From the NCBI GenBank assembly GCA_036850595.1, contig CM072153.1, positions 18,804,169-18,868,168 of the forward strand: a stretch of 64,000 bases of DNA, written 5' to 3'. The DNA is from Rhyacichthys aspro (lineage: Eukaryota > Chordata > Actinopteri > Gobiiformes > Rhyacichthyidae). The notes beneath the pieces were generated by a model that was given only the letters and a program-made list of their open reading frames with translations, searched no databases and was not told where the DNA came from. Position 1 is the stretch's first letter. Every line of letters begins with the position of its first letter. This document shows positions 1-13,100 of this stretch, one piece after another. Position numbers and translations under genes: made by a program.

Positions 1-337
1 AATGTCCCAGTTTAAGCTTTAGATTTACACTTCTCTCACACGTTTTAGTTATTATACTCCTTGCTGTCTATGGCCTATGATATCATATAAAAAACTAGGT
101 GGTACTTGGAAAAACAAATATATCAGATAATTATTGAATATTATTTTATTGTTAGTTATCTTTTGAACTAACAAGGCTGTAAACATTGACAAAATATCAC
201 ATTATCCATATCTTGAAACCTTACAGAAGCGTGTCTTGTGTTTTTCACATTAGCGTTGGATATAATGCTGCTGTAAGTGACATTAAAAAAACATGATATA
301 TCTTTATAAAGAGAGACAGTATGGAGTCTTCTCTCAC

Positions 338-3300
338 CCCATCAGACCCCCGAAGATCTCTGTGACGTAGGAATAGTCTCCTCCAGATTTGGGGATGGTG
401 ACGCCCAGCTCAGCGTAACAGAGGGAGCCCAGGGCAGCGATGCATCCTCCCAGTAACCACACCACCAACGCCAGTCCCACAGAGCCCGAGTGCTCCAGGA
501 CGCCTTTAGGAGAGATGAAGATCCCAGAGCCAATGATGTTGCCTGCAGAGAGGAGAAAGTAGGAATAAAACAACATATAACACAAACCTAAACTGAATGT
601 TTACACTTTTATTTTTTAATTCTGTGCATTTGCAACATTTAATAGCAAATGTACATAATCAAATAAATTGATATGAATACACAGCATATAAGTGGTAATG
701 TAGCCTATGCTTTTATACTCACTAACTCAGATGGATATTAAAAAGGGATTTTAAAATATAACTGCTAATTGTTCAATTTGCTGCTCTGTCAATATCTCCA
801 GATAATTATTCTCCTAAATATGCCCTGGAAAGATAAACAGATAAGCACAAGTGAAGCATCTCCTATTTTATGAAATCATAACTTTAAGAAATACTAAGTC
901 AGTCAATTCAGGACAGCAACAAAAGCATTTGATGATCAGCTGCACTATAAGCCCACAGTAAACTAAAAGACAGAATGCTTACAATGCCTTTTATCTTAAC
1001 ATTTAGTGTTGTAGTTAAGACCAAACTAAAAGAAACCAGAGTGGATTGAAATGGAAGACAAGACCAAGACAGTGGCAGAGTCCAGACCAAGTCTATATTA
1101 CTGTACATTGGAAAAGATGGACTACATGTCCAGTCTTAGACAAAGTCCAAACTCATGGAGGGGTTTGGTGAAGGTGTTCGAAGAATAAAACCTTTGATCC
1201 ATTCCAAAGATTTATGTAAACTATTAAACCGCTTTATTTTTTACTTTAAATCTTGAAATGAATGTTTCAGACAGAGACAGAGCTGAGAAAAAAATTGTGC
1301 AGGAAATAAGTCCAAAACGAGACTAAGACCTACTACAAAACTACTTTGCACTTGTCGTTGAGAGGAGTCAGACAAATTATTGTCTGGAAAAGACTGCAAA
1401 CTATTAGTGATGCTTAGGTTCGAATGCTATGGTCATTTGACACTGAGAAGCAGCAGGATGTACTACTCAAACTGTCCTCTACATACTGCCGTGTTTCTGA
1501 GGATTGACACAGAAATATATATGTAAAAAATAAAAACGTACATAAACTGTTTAATAGATTATTTGAGATTTTGTCACTTTTGGTGAATTTTTAATGAACT
1601 GCCCAGCTCTTCTTTGGAAATAACAGTTTTTTAAATAAAATCTTTACATATGAGACCAGTACAAGCCGACACATGCTTTTTACATGTGACTTATTTGTGC
1701 TTCTCACATCATTTGCATCACCCAGAGCATCTTTTAACACTTGTGCCCTCTTTTTAAAACTCTGGTGACACACTGGGGCCCTTGAGCCCCCACAGTCCCT
1801 ACCCCCCTGGGTTTATACAGGGGGCATTATTAAACAAAGGGCTCTATTACAAGAGTGAGCTAAAGTAGGAGGTAAAGGCCATCACTCAGCCCAGAGCCTC
1901 AGTGTGTGTGTAAAGTACCAGTCGATCTGATGCATTCAGACAACAGCGCTACCAGTAACGCAGCAGAAGGCAGCCAAGTGGCACAGACAGCCGTTACATA
2001 ACACGACATGAATTATCCACTCTCGGCTGCGGAGGTGGGAAGTGACCGACTCACCTTTTTGCATGAAGGACCCAAAAACAAGCTGAAGAGGCTCCAGAGG
2101 AGTCCACAAAAAGCACTGCACAGTTTAATCTCGTGACTTCTGAAGCTGAGCCAGAGAGCGGAGAACAGCCAGTAATGTGTCTGAATGCAAAAGGTGCTTC
2201 AGCATTCACCACACAGGACATTTCTCCTGCTCTTAACGAGGAATTCCCCAAAATAACCCCACTGAGGAAATGCATACGCACTTTCTACAATGCATTTTCA
2301 GATTACTGTCTTGAAAGTTTATGTCTGACTTTAAAAGTTCAAAAATGAGCTCTATTTAATTAACATCAAGTTTGCGCACAGAGACGAAGGGTCACTCAGT
2401 GCATTAACTCTAAACATTGAGTTCATTATTGATGATTTTGCTTCGAACACAAACACTTTATACAAAAAACATGTTTTCCAATATATAGATGGTGGAGTGG
2501 ACATCATTTGCTGTAGACAGTTTGAACCCGTTTAAATTGATTCAGATGGAAAAAGCCAAAGATGACAAATTTAGTTATGCATATAGTTCCTGCAGTTTCA
2601 GCAAATAAACACACACAAAGCTGGTACTAACTGGAGTTAGCCTTGCTGGCCCTATGTTAGGGAAAACACTGCTCAGTACACAGGTCAAAATGAGCATCCA
2701 TGCTGCATCCAGTTTAGGGACGCCTCTGTAAGAAGCGGATTCACTTGTAGCAAGAAAACAGAGCAAGCATCAATGACAATCAGTCTGACATTGATTAGAG
2801 GCAATGGAGTAATGGAGAGGAGGACTTGCAAAAAAGAGTTGACTTGACTGACAAAGTAACAAACTTAACACTAATAGTGACTTGTGAGAAATATCATGTT
2901 GATCAATTAGAAAAAAAGAAATAAGACTTAATAAATCAACTGACTTCCTGATATAACAATTAAAAAATGGCACAATACTCATAATGATGAACCTGTTTGC
3001 TTCTTGATTCTAAGGAAAAGTGTGTTCAATTTCATGTCATTAAGAGGAGCCAAATCAATACACACTTTAAATAGCATTTAGCTCTATTGGTGGACCTCTT
3101 ATAAAACACTTAACGGAAAAACAGAAAAAACAACTTTAGTTCTATTGCTGTGAACTCGATCTATTCATGTCTCAGAGTAGGAACACGGTGCAGTCTGACT
3201 CCCAGCAGGCCTCCCTCTATTCAGCCTGGACACTTGCTCATTTTTACGGTGCTTAGGTGCATTTAAAAGTCCCCTCTGTTTGCTCTGCTCTTGCACACAA

Positions 3301-3851
3301 TCTCCTTCTGCTTGACCACCACATTATCTTCTACATGTGATATGTTTCAGCCACGTAGGCCATGGCACAAGTGAATAACAGGTTAAACTCATGCAAAACA
3401 AACACAAAGTACCCTCAATTCTCAAGTTTAAAGGACATATGGTGTAATGAATCTTGAGGAAAAATTGTCAGGGTAAAAAAAAAACTAAAACTAAAACACA
3501 AGGCTGCAGAAAAGTAAGTTTAAAACTAAAATAAAATAAATAAATAAATAAAAAATAAATTTAATGTTTCTTTCAGTGCCCAAGTTAATGTGCATTGCCT
3601 TTAAGTGAACCCATAACCCATACTATTCTGTTTTAGAAAGCTGGTCCCAAGTGGCCGCTCTCTTGTTCTGCCTCACCTATGATGATAGTGCAGGCGCTCA
3701 GCAGCCCAATCTCCTTCTTCAAAGTCACTTTATCTGGGATTTTCTTGTCCTTTTTCTTGTCCTCAGTCGTGGCTCGGTGTGGCCGGGAGCCGATGCTGTT
3801 GATGCCGTTGTGTCCATCCATGTCCGCCTTCCCGGGTCCGGTTCGGTCCAT
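338..3851 (-). CDS. slc7a10: Asc-1-type neutral amino-acid transporter SLC7A10, 5' part only
   Basis: This is a light-chain subunit of a heteromeric amino-acid transporter (APC superfamily). The family exchanges small neutral amino acids, including D-serine, at the plasma membrane with SLC3A2. Two coding exons are visible: exon 1 at 3851 down to 3677 and exon 2 at 542 down to 338. Both junctions are GT-AG and join in frame. Exon 1 gives a hydrophilic N-terminus, then KKEIGLLSACTIIIG. Exon 2 continues NIIGSGIFISP, the unwound TM1 substrate motif with GSG, then TM2 and YAELGVTIPKSGGDY, ending EIFGGLMG. KKEIGLLSACTIIIG and the GVLEHSGSVGLAL stretch fit SLC7A10 better than LAT2 or y+LAT. The first ATG in frame is at 3851. 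The frame stays open 36 codons further upstream without an ATG, and I treat that as 5' UTR. Later exons lie beyond the left edge; none was seen in 1-337. The fish a/b paralogue cannot be decided. Confidence 0.9.
543..3676 (-). other. slc7a10 intron 1
   Basis: Large AT-rich intron between the two visible slc7a10 exons. I see no conserved coding potential on either strand. It contains an A/T-rich low-complexity patch near 3527-3561 (AAAT units). The stretch around 1000-1370 has repeated gagtc/gaccaag words that look like a decayed interspersed repeat, but I could not define its ends. Confidence 0.6.
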
Positions 3852-4622
3852 CCAGTCTGCTGTGTCCACCCAGTCCCAGTGCTCCCAGTAGTCCCAGTGC
3901 TCCTGTCCTCTCCTCACTCCGTATTCATGCACAGTGAAAGGGCTGCGCTTGCGCAACAACCTGCCGCTGTCCAGGGCAGAATGTTAAATACCCAGGACCC
4001 ACCGTGAGGCGTTCATGGACAACAAGAGGAACCAGGCTGAGCAGATACTTTGGGTCACAGAAAGGAGTGGACATAAAGAAATAGGACATATGCAAAGCAA
4101 TTTAAAACAAATACATAAAGAGGTAAAGCAGGTAAGACGAAAATGAAGAGGAGGCTTAGCTCTATGGCGCTATTGTAGTCTGTCTTAGTTACATTAGTTG
4201 AAAATTAGCGCGGTGAAGTTAGTTAGCCTGTCACTTAGTTTAGTAAATTGTGCTTTATTCTTTAACACTATACTTTGTAGTTATTTGTGAACGCTGTTAT
4301 AGTTTTGTGAATTAGGGTTTAGACATGAAAAAAAAAGCTAATTCAATTTGTATCTTCTAAGACTACGGTCTTTTGTAACGTGGGCGGTTATGGTAAATGT
4401 ATGTAATGACAGTTTAAAGTGTAACTGCAGGTGTTCTCCTGTCCGACAGGGGGCGGTGTAGGAACAACTACAGCTCTGAATGGAAGAGGAAGACTGGTTT
4501 CTTCGGAGGCAAAAACAAAAAACAAGAAATTGAATCGCTTAACATTCAGACATCGTGCATTTGAGTTAAATGCATGTTGTTTAAACCTAACTATCTGGTG
4601 AAAAAACGTTGTGTTTATCTTC
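3852..4622. promoter_or_regulatory. Divergent slc7a10/faap24 intergenic region
   Basis: Only about 770 bp separate the two divergent start codons, so this stretch must hold both 5' UTRs and probably both promoters. Nothing resembling a third gene is present. Local sequence near 4440-4500 (gggggcggtg) is GC-box-like. No TATA box could be assigned with confidence. A shared bidirectional promoter is an inference from the spacing. Confidence 0.4.
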
Positions 4623-6133
4623 ATGGAAAGCAAAACATCTGTTTTAGTAAATGCTGTTCCTCCATATGGACATGTTATTGCCTGTGAGAAATGGAGAAAC
4701 TCGTCACTTGTTCAAAACCTAAAAGGTGAATAACTTTTAAAACTTTGACGCCTTATTCAGCACTTTGATTTATTTTGTAAAAGCCATAGGATCAGTAAAC
4801 TCACTATAAAGTTTGTAGGTTTGCTTATCTGAATTAGCAGGAGGCTTTTAGTAGTTGTTCTTGTGTCAACTATTTATCTTAGTGAATGCAAATAACGCTA
4901 ATAATATGTCATACAATCAAATTAGTTAATTCGGGATTTGTGAATAACTTTCCGTGCAATTGCAATGCAGTGTCATCATAGCTGGATTTTGTCTTATGCT
5001 ATATGTTTTGTTTTGTTTTCTTTCAGGTGCAGGAGTGAAAATCATCTTTGAAAATGAACTCGGAGTGGCAGATTTTCACCTCCCTAACAAAAGCTGCATC
5101 CTTTATGTTTCAGAGAGCGACATTATAGCTGGAAACAGCTATAAAAGAAAACTGGTTCGCTATCGAAATGTGAGTGTGAAAGAGATAGCCATTAAACACG
5201 TTTTTCTTAAGTTTTCTTTGTCTGAAATGTCTCTTTTTTATCATAGGCTGGCAGCACTTTCCAGGGGCTGGTGGTAGTGGAGAACACAAGACTCAGTGAG
5301 CAGTACTTCTCCGCTGTGCAGAAATTTGTGGTGTTTGATCTTGGCTTGACAGTTCTGCCAGTCGGTGGACAGATAGAGGCTTCCCAGCTCATCGCTCAAA
5401 TAGTAAGTTTAGGAAAAGATGATTGAAATGTCTGTGTAAGTCAAAAGTGAATGTGACTTCTGCCACCTTTGTATGAATATAATATATAAAATGCACTAGG
5501 CTAAAAAGCAACTCCTAATTAGAGTAAGGAATGATGATGATGTAGTCCCCTTACATCCAGGAAAGATGGGGTTGTCTTAATCTCAAAAAGCCTGTGTAAG
5601 AATAAGCTGTAGAAAAAAATATATTACATTTTAAGGGGTGTATTTTTGGCCACCTCACTTTGTAGAAACTGGAGCAACCTGGGTTTAAGTTTATTTGCTT
5701 TATGATATTTATCTGGTCTTTTGCCCCTTATTTCCAGCTCTGTTGCTCCCTTTTCTGACAGACAGAAAAGGGAGCACGAGGCCCATAATATCTAAAAAAA
5801 AAAAAAAAAAAAAAGCATGTTTTAATTCTACTTATGCAAGGGGTAGAGGTAGTGTTTATTTTTTACTGTGCTTGACTCCAGGTCCATGGTGAAAGCAAAG
5901 AAAACCCATTCAGGAAGAGGAGTTCATCGCGGCTCTTAGACCCTCAGGTTCTGGCCTTCGTGCAGCAGGTCCCTGGAGTGGGCAGGGTCAAAGCTCTGGC
6001 TCTGCTACAGCACTTCACCAGTATCCATCAGCTCTGCAACGCTGCTCCCACCGAACTGGAGCCTGTTGTGGGTCGGGCTGCTGCTCAGCAAATTCATAAC
6101 TTTTTCCACAAACCAACGGCAAGTGGAAACTGA
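4623..6133 (+). CDS. faap24: Fanconi anaemia core complex-associated protein 24
   Basis: FAAP24 partners FANCM and targets the Fanconi core complex to branched or single-stranded DNA at stalled forks. Four coding exons are seen: 4623-4725, 5027-5169, 5247-5402 and 5882-6133. They join in frame to 217 residues (human about 215). The N-terminal half is the XPF-type pseudo-nuclease fold: YGHVIACEKWRNS, then LGVADFHLPNKSCILYVSESD, then QGLVVVENTRLSEQYF, all close to human FAAP24. The last exon encodes the tandem helix-hairpin-helix domain, with a hairpin at PGVGRVKA and a second at ELEPVVGRAAAQ. The start is the first ATG of an exon whose encoded GHVIACEKWR matches the human N-terminus. A possible AATAAA is at 6643, but it sits in a tail (tgacaataaag) that also resembles a LINE 3' end. 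Confidence 0.95.
5744..5776. other. Perfect 14-bp inverted repeat with 5-nt loop
   Basis: In faap24 intron 3, tgctcccttttctg (5744-5757) is followed after 5 nt by its exact reverse complement (5763-5776). A run of about 20 A residues follows near 5797-5815. It could be a chance hairpin, a replication-generated palindrome or part of a short retroelement. I cannot decide between these. Confidence 0.6.
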
Positions 6134-7109
6134 AGATGGACAATATAACACATCAGTGACACTTCTTATGCTACTGACATGGGATCTTTTATATTAAGGA
6201 GGACAACACCTTATCTTAAGCTAACATTTTGTCAAATGGGAACAAAAAAATGGAAACGGATTATAAATATTTAATTGCTTCAGTAATGTTTTATTTATAC
6301 TGTATTTAAAAGGGAAACTTTCAAATATGTAAAATGCTATAAAGGCAATATTGAAATAGTAGTTGTATTAAAATAGCTTAGCAATGAATTAAACCAAGGA
6401 TTTCCATTACATTCCATTAAGTGTCTCAGAGAAATTCAGTTTTTTCTTCCTTTTGAGAATTTCACAGAACCTCATAATTGTTTACAATACATGTCAATGA
6501 CTATATTCACTTCAATTGATGTAAAAAGCTTTTAATTTAAATAAAAGCTTTGTGCAAATCCTCCTATAAATGCAAATTGTCACAGTTTTTAATGTCACAA
6601 TTCCCATCTTTGTGTACGATACGATTTTTGTTGTCAAATGACAATAAAGATAGATAAATATATACTCAAAAATATAATGTCTAAATTCCACCCAGGCTAC
6701 ATCAGATTGTGTAGCGACTGTGACCCCTAGCGACGGGTGTGCGCATGTGCGGAACCATCTGCTCTCTTGGGAACTCGCTAACACACCAGTTACATGGCGC
6801 TTATGAGGTTTGTTGTTTTCGCATGTAGTCGAAAATATGTAGAGCATTATAATTACAAAAAGCCTAACTATCATTACAAATACACGGCGACACAAAGTTT
6901 GCAGGTTTAGAAAGCTAACCGAGCTTTAATGTAACGTTTTTAGCCGTTGAGCTAATAGTTAGCAAGCGGTACTTAGCATTAACGTTAACAAACGGTGAAG
7001 GTCAAATGACCGAAAATGGCGGCTTTATTTTTATTTTTTTCCCCTTGTCCTTGTTTTTTTGATTAATTTAATTCAGAGGTTAATTTTGAGGGTACTCTTT
7101 ATTTTTCAG
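6134..7109. other. faap24-tdrd12 intergenic region with putative tdrd12 5' exon
   Basis: Holds the faap24 3' UTR and the tdrd12 promoter side. A GC-richer patch around 6700-6807 ends in a plausible splice donor (ttatgag then gtttgt), and the acceptor of the tdrd12 start-codon exon is at 7108-7109. This suggests a mostly non-coding first exon ending at 6807. No TATA box or other motif could be assigned. Confidence 0.4.
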
Positions 7110-7137
7110 CCCCATGAAGAAAACCATAAGATGCTGA
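6794..7137 (+). promoter_or_regulatory. Possible spliced upstream ORF overlapping the tdrd12 start
   Basis: If the putative exon ending at 6807 is spliced to the acceptor at 7110, an ATG at 6794 opens a 13-codon reading frame (MALMSPMKKTIRC). Its stop codon lies within atgctga, overlapping the tdrd12 ATG at 7131 in another frame. Even without the upstream exon, an ATG at 7113 opens the same frame. Such an overlap could damp translation of tdrd12. The splice junction is predicted from sequence only. Confidence 0.4.
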
Positions 7138-10100
7138 AAATATCGATCTTGAAGGTGGGTGGCTTGAATTGAAGGCATCTTGTCAGGCGACCATACTGTC
7201 AAACCATGACTTTTTCTATTAATATGTTGTATTCATTAAACAACTATAAGTATTTATTATATAGGTAGTCAGTAGCTTTCTTGAAATTACAACTGCCTAT
7301 TAAATGTATGATGTTTGTCTAATTTTGGATGAATGAGTTGAAGTTTGCTGCAGTGGGGACATAAAAGGCATAGGTGTAAATCCCAAGGGGGGCTGAGGGG
7401 ACTTGAGTAGTGTCTCCATAATATCTTAATGTCCTGTGCCAAGTTGTAACCTAAGTAATCATGAATGCTATAATATTATAAACTAAAGCATTATATTCGT
7501 TTGGTCAGGTTTTGGTGTTAGACAATGTAATTAAATGTGGTTAATGTTTGTGATGTTGGTTTTGTGTCTCATTTTGGTGATTAGAAAATAAGGTCACTGC
7601 AATGTTTTAATAATATAAAATGGATAAAAAATGTTCTGAAATTGCTCTTGGTACTGTATTATTAGGTGGAGAACCCTGCTTGCCTCTGGGGCAGGGTTGA
7701 GGGAGGCTCCGGCAGCGAGGCACAGACCACACAACAGTACAACAGTTTGACGGCACAAATGAACCTTTTTTACCACGATGTCACACAGGACCAACACAAG
7801 CTGAAACACACATCTGTCAAGAAAGGACAGGTGATACAGGGCGCTCACTATAGACGCCTTATTGAACAAGGATAGTTCACTAAAATGTGACTTTGTATGT
7901 TTTCTCAGGTCTGTGTGGTGTACTGGACTATAATAAAGTCTTGGTGTAGAGCAAGGATAGAGGCAGTCATCACAGACTCAGTGTCCTGCCAGGCTCGATG
8001 TTTCCTGCTCGACTTTGGAGAGCAGGTTGTCATCCCCTCAGACCAGTAAGACTATATCTCTGGTGTGTTTCTGTAAAGCGGTTGTGTTTTGGCTTATGTC
8101 TTTTGTTGTCTCTCTTTTTGTTTGTTTTGAGGATTCGAGTAGCCATGCCAGACTTCCTGCTGCTGCCATTTTGGGTCAGGAGATTCCACCTTTCAGGAAT
8201 CAAACCAACAAGACTTCAAGTATCTGTGAATGAAGAGAAGGCAAAAATGATGTAAGGCTTACTGCTGAACAAATGATAGAAGTATAAGTTGTATTTCTAC
8301 TACATGGTTAGAATTCACTTTGTTTCTCTTCTTAATTGTGTATTTTATCATAGTTTCTTAAAGCGTTTTCTTGTTTTGCAGTCCATCTTGTCATTGGGAC
8401 AGCTCTGCTACACTGTATTTACATAATCTGCTTCAAGGTAAGAAAAACAAATACCATTATTTAGCTTCTATTGACTTTGAATATTTGAAAAAATTTTAAT
8501 GCAACAATTTGCACAAGATGTTTCACCAAAGACACCTCAACTGTTCATTAAACTTATGAAGTACATTTTGGCAGTTTTAAGCTTTAATTTTGGTGTTTTA
8601 ACTTGTGCGTTAACATAAATTTCCTTTTTTACTTATAAAAGCCTCAACGCGGACAGAAGCTGTGTTGCATGAATCTGAGGCAGATTCAACCTCGATTCAG
8701 CTCTACCTCATGTTTGGAAATATCAAGGTGAAATTTAATCACATTGCACTTTAAAATACTAGGGCTGCAAAATATAGCAAAAAGTAATTGCAACAACATG
8801 ATTTACGTTGCGAAGACTGCTTTAACTACAATAATTTGAGGGAATATAAAATGCCAGGAATCATAAAGCGCTGTTCTCTTTGCCACAGTTATGCTATCCT
8901 CTCACTCTCAGATCATACATAGATCTACTTGGGTTTCTTTTTAAGACTCATAAAACTGACTATTGCCTTTTTTTAACCCCCAGTTCTGTGTTAATGACGA
9001 ACTGGTGGCCAAAAAGTTTGCCTATTATAGAAGAGACCCAGACAGTGTAGACAGCGGGCTAGACGAGTTGGACAGAAAACCTGTAATGTTGTCTTCCAGC
9101 ATCTTGACGCAGACTGTGAACTACAATAAGCCAAAAACACAAACTCCAACACCTCCAGGTAAATGTAAATGACCTTTTGGATTCGAAATTTTTAAGGCTA
9201 TTGGTGACTGTAAACATGTTTTTTCTTTAGTGACGTCTCATAATCAGGCTGCAGCTGAAGCATGCGATTGGCTGACAACTAATTGTACACAAAAGGTGAC
9301 GAGCATTACATGCCATATTTCCACTGTTATGGTACAATATAGAGTGCGGCATGGATTTATTTTGAAAGTATATCAACACATCTGACCTGTTGGTTGATCT
9401 AATGCAGCAAGATAAAATAAACATCTCTGAGGAAGACAGCTGTCCAAAGGTCACTGAGAGACAGCAACTTTCCGACAACCAATCCAATAAAAGTCCAGGT
9501 GCCTGTGCTGCTGAAAGGTGAATTTCTGTTGACCTAAACTGAAAATGATGTCTGTTATGTTTTTTAAATACCTTGCCTCCATTTTTCAGTGACTCCTCAG
9601 AAGATACCGACTCTTCTCTGGCTGCAGCTTTGACTAAAAACATAAATCTTTTCAAGTGAGTGCTTTTATTGCACAACTCCCTTTCTTTACCTGATTATTG
9701 TTACTCACTAATCACTTTAATTCCTCAGGTTCCTAAAGTTTCTGAATCCTCAAAGCATCTACAAACAGACAGATCCTTGTGTAAGTGAAATGAAAGCCAT
9801 ATATTATGAGTTATTTTAATGATTTACCACCTCCTACTCATGTACGTTATAGACACAGGATGAGAAGCCAGACGGTCTTGAAGACACCACTGGAGCCGTT
9901 GAGACCTGCACCCCACCAGTGTAGGCAAAGAGCTTGTTCGATTTCTTTTTGAAATTGCACAATGTTTTGATTAGACGAGCAGTTGTGATTGCAAATAAAC
10001 ATTTTCTATATTTAATTTTACAGTGAACCCATAACAGCAGATGAGGTAATGCCACACAACATGAGGTGAGGATGACTGTTTCTTTGTTGCCTCTTATTTT

Positions 10101-13100
10101 AAAAGCATGCAATGTTATTTCAAAGTCAGAATTGTCTTTATATATTTTTTGGTTAAGTTAATATGAATGCACTATAGTGTCTTCTTGGTTAAACATGAAT
10201 TTTCTAAGCTGATATAAAGTGTAATAAAAATATCTATGCAGCAGTGACACTGGCAGCCCACAAGAGTCTGAACCAGCAGAGAAGGAGATGTCATGGAGAA
10301 GTGAGGAGCACTGGGCCTGTTCTCGGTGAGTTACAGTTCAGAAAATAATGATTTACATACTGTTCATATTTATACCTTTTATTGACAATATATGTAGAGA
10401 TCAGGTCAAGCAAGACATTTCTTTCAAGAATAATGTTTGCTTTCGTAGATCATTGAAAATGCTATTTTGGTAAATATGCTCAACAGAATGTACATCTATA
10501 TCTATTATATTGGTGAAGATGTTGACTTACTTTGTCCCTTACCTGCTTGACTATTGTTTTTGATAACAGGCTTTTGGAGTGGTTAAACCCGGAGGCCCTG
10601 AACACCAACACTGATTCAGAGGATGTTAAGGTACGTTGCCCTGCGTAAGTCCCTATTTACTGTATTTTGTGTAACAGAAATGACTATATTAACCCCACAA
10701 TAGTCTAGTCAAGGTTTATTTCTAGATCACACTCAAAGCAACCCCTCTTGACCTTAGTATTAGGCAAGCACCGGCATGAAAAAAATAGGTCCCAAGCTTT
10801 GAGTTGCTTTGCTAATTTGACTGATGAAATATTCTGGTTTGAATCATCATTAATGCCTATAATTATTTATTAACCATCTTCAGGTTTCTCCTACCACCGA
10901 TCCTGAAAAGGATTTGCTTCTGGTGCACTCTGCCTTCCCACTGCAGCCTTTTAACAACCTGGATGTCGCTCCCCTCACTGATAATCTCCGCAGGGTAAAC
11001 AACAACCAGCTCTAAATCTGTTTTTCTATTTTAATTATTTTTTTTTATAAAAGAATTTAGAAGATTTAATTATAATATGCTCCTGACATTTCCAGGTCTC
11101 AGGTCACATGTTAATAGTCTGAATAGGTTAGTTTTAGTTATTTTTCATGTTAATTTCATGTTTTTTTCTGGGAAGTTAAAGCCACCCTGCCTAACTCTAC
11201 CATCTAATGAGCAGAGGACGCAGATCTCTCTCTATACTGTCAATGGTGCAACTGCTCTGGCACCGGTTGCAACCACCAGTATATATATGATACATATTTA
11301 TATTTATGGGCTATATATATTTTTGTTCTAAAAGTTATGCAGGGTGGCTTTAACAATAGTTTGAATCCTACTGGAGAGGTTTACATGTAACACAGTAGCT
11401 ATCCCTTTTCTGTAAGTAGTTCAAGAAAAATGTGTATGAAGGTAAGTTATGGACAGCTGTCATTGTTAGTACTACTTTTATGAATACCTATTATTCAATA
11501 AAGCCAGAAGCTGGTGTCATATTGTGTGCATTTATTTTATCAGACAGTCCACGAACTTCAACAAGCAGTTGACAAATGTTCATTTTCACCCACATTAATA
11601 TTATGTTTTACAACCATAGTAGTAACACAAGTAATGGCGCCTTTCTTTGTTTTTCAATATATATTTTTTTTATCAAAACAAAAAAATATATACATTAATC
11701 ATTTCTATTTTGTCTTACTGGTAATAGGGAGAGATTGTTTTCTGGTCAATTTCACATCAAAATCTGTTTCTAAGAACATGGGTCAGGGACAGAGGTATTT
11801 AACTTAATATGCTTAAATAATACTTAAGGCAAGGCAACAGGTAAACTCCATAATTTATTGCTGCAGTGACAGCTTTTCAACATTTCAAAAATAAATTCCT
11901 ATTAGAACTACCTTTTAATGCCCTTTTCTCCGCCTGTGAATCCATCTGTCTTCAGTTGTTGCAAAGGAAGAAGCTGTACTCGCTCTGTCCTGCCGACCGA
12001 TACAGCTGGCCTGCAGTGGCTCGAGGATGTCACAGTCTAATTGTGTCGCCCAACGCTCACCTGCCAATCAGCTATCTCCCTCCGCTGCTCACCCACGTCC
12101 TGCTCAACTCGATCTTCACGTCCCCCGCCTCCAGCACAGGGGTAAGTGAGAAAATGAACAGCTAGATTATGTCAGATAATGAAATAAGTATTATGTTTCA
12201 GTTTAAAAAAATAGATCTTACTCTTCAGGTCTCTCTTTGATTGTTTACAGCCCATAGCGGTGGTGGTGTGTCCTGGTTGGGAGAAAGCCCAAGCCGTGTA
12301 TGACCATCTGGGGGACTGCAATGTCAACCAAATCCTTCACCCCATGACTGTACTCGTGGGAGTTGGAAAAGACGAGGCCAAATTTATCAAGATACCCCAA
12401 AACTGTCAGTCTTATCAGAAAACAAGAATTGCTTTTACATTTTATATCATTTTTCAATCTTTTCTCTTTGCCATAATGTAAACAGGCCTACTAATAGTGA
12501 CCACTCCATTTAGTCTGGTCCGTGTGCTGTCCCATCACTGCTTCCTCTTCCTGCGTATGTACCACCTGGTCTTGGATGAGGTTGACCAGCTCTTCAGTCT
12601 GGCTCCTGAGCAGGTGATGGTTAATATTTTAGGCCTTTGACAATTCACTGCTAACCAGCTGCCGCTGTTGTTAAAGATACTGTAGATGTGGTGATCTCTT
12701 AGTGAAAGGGCACAGTACCATTCTATTTGAACACTAATCTCACCAGACAAACTCTAAGCTTTCTACATATCTTATGTATGAGATGATTATTGTGACACCA
12801 TCAGCCCCATGTGTCTGCTACAGTGTAGTTGCCTTGTACTAAGAGATGCTTTGAGTTCTGAAAAGTTGTGTAGTGTTGCTTAAAAATAGACCATAGGAGT
12901 TCTTTGTACTTTGTATTTTCGATTTAACGATATTGTTTCTCTTCAGATGACGACCATCCTGCAGCATTTCCAAAAAGTGACGTCCAGTGAGGATAAGACG
13001 TCCTGTCCTCAGCAGATCATAGCTGTGGCAAAACAGTGGACCAGTCCCATGGAGGGTTTATTAACCAGTTACATGCCTCATTCATCGATTATTATCTCTG

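Noticed and set aside
3852..3959. N-terminal extension of slc7a10 (EHWDYWEHWDW...)
   Set aside because: Open in frame but has no ATG, and it derives from a short repeated cccagtgctccc-like stretch. Treated as 5' UTR.
3651..4007. Plus-strand open frame of 118 codons over slc7a10 exon 1
   Set aside because: Antisense to the transporter exon, whose splice donor and protein match are clear.
6512..6895. 127-codon minus-strand open frame before tdrd12
   Set aside because: Low-complexity AT-rich translation with no recognisable domain, in the faap24 3' flank.
9227..9676. 149-codon minus-strand open frame
   Set aside because: Overlaps three tdrd12 exons on the other strand; no domain recognised.
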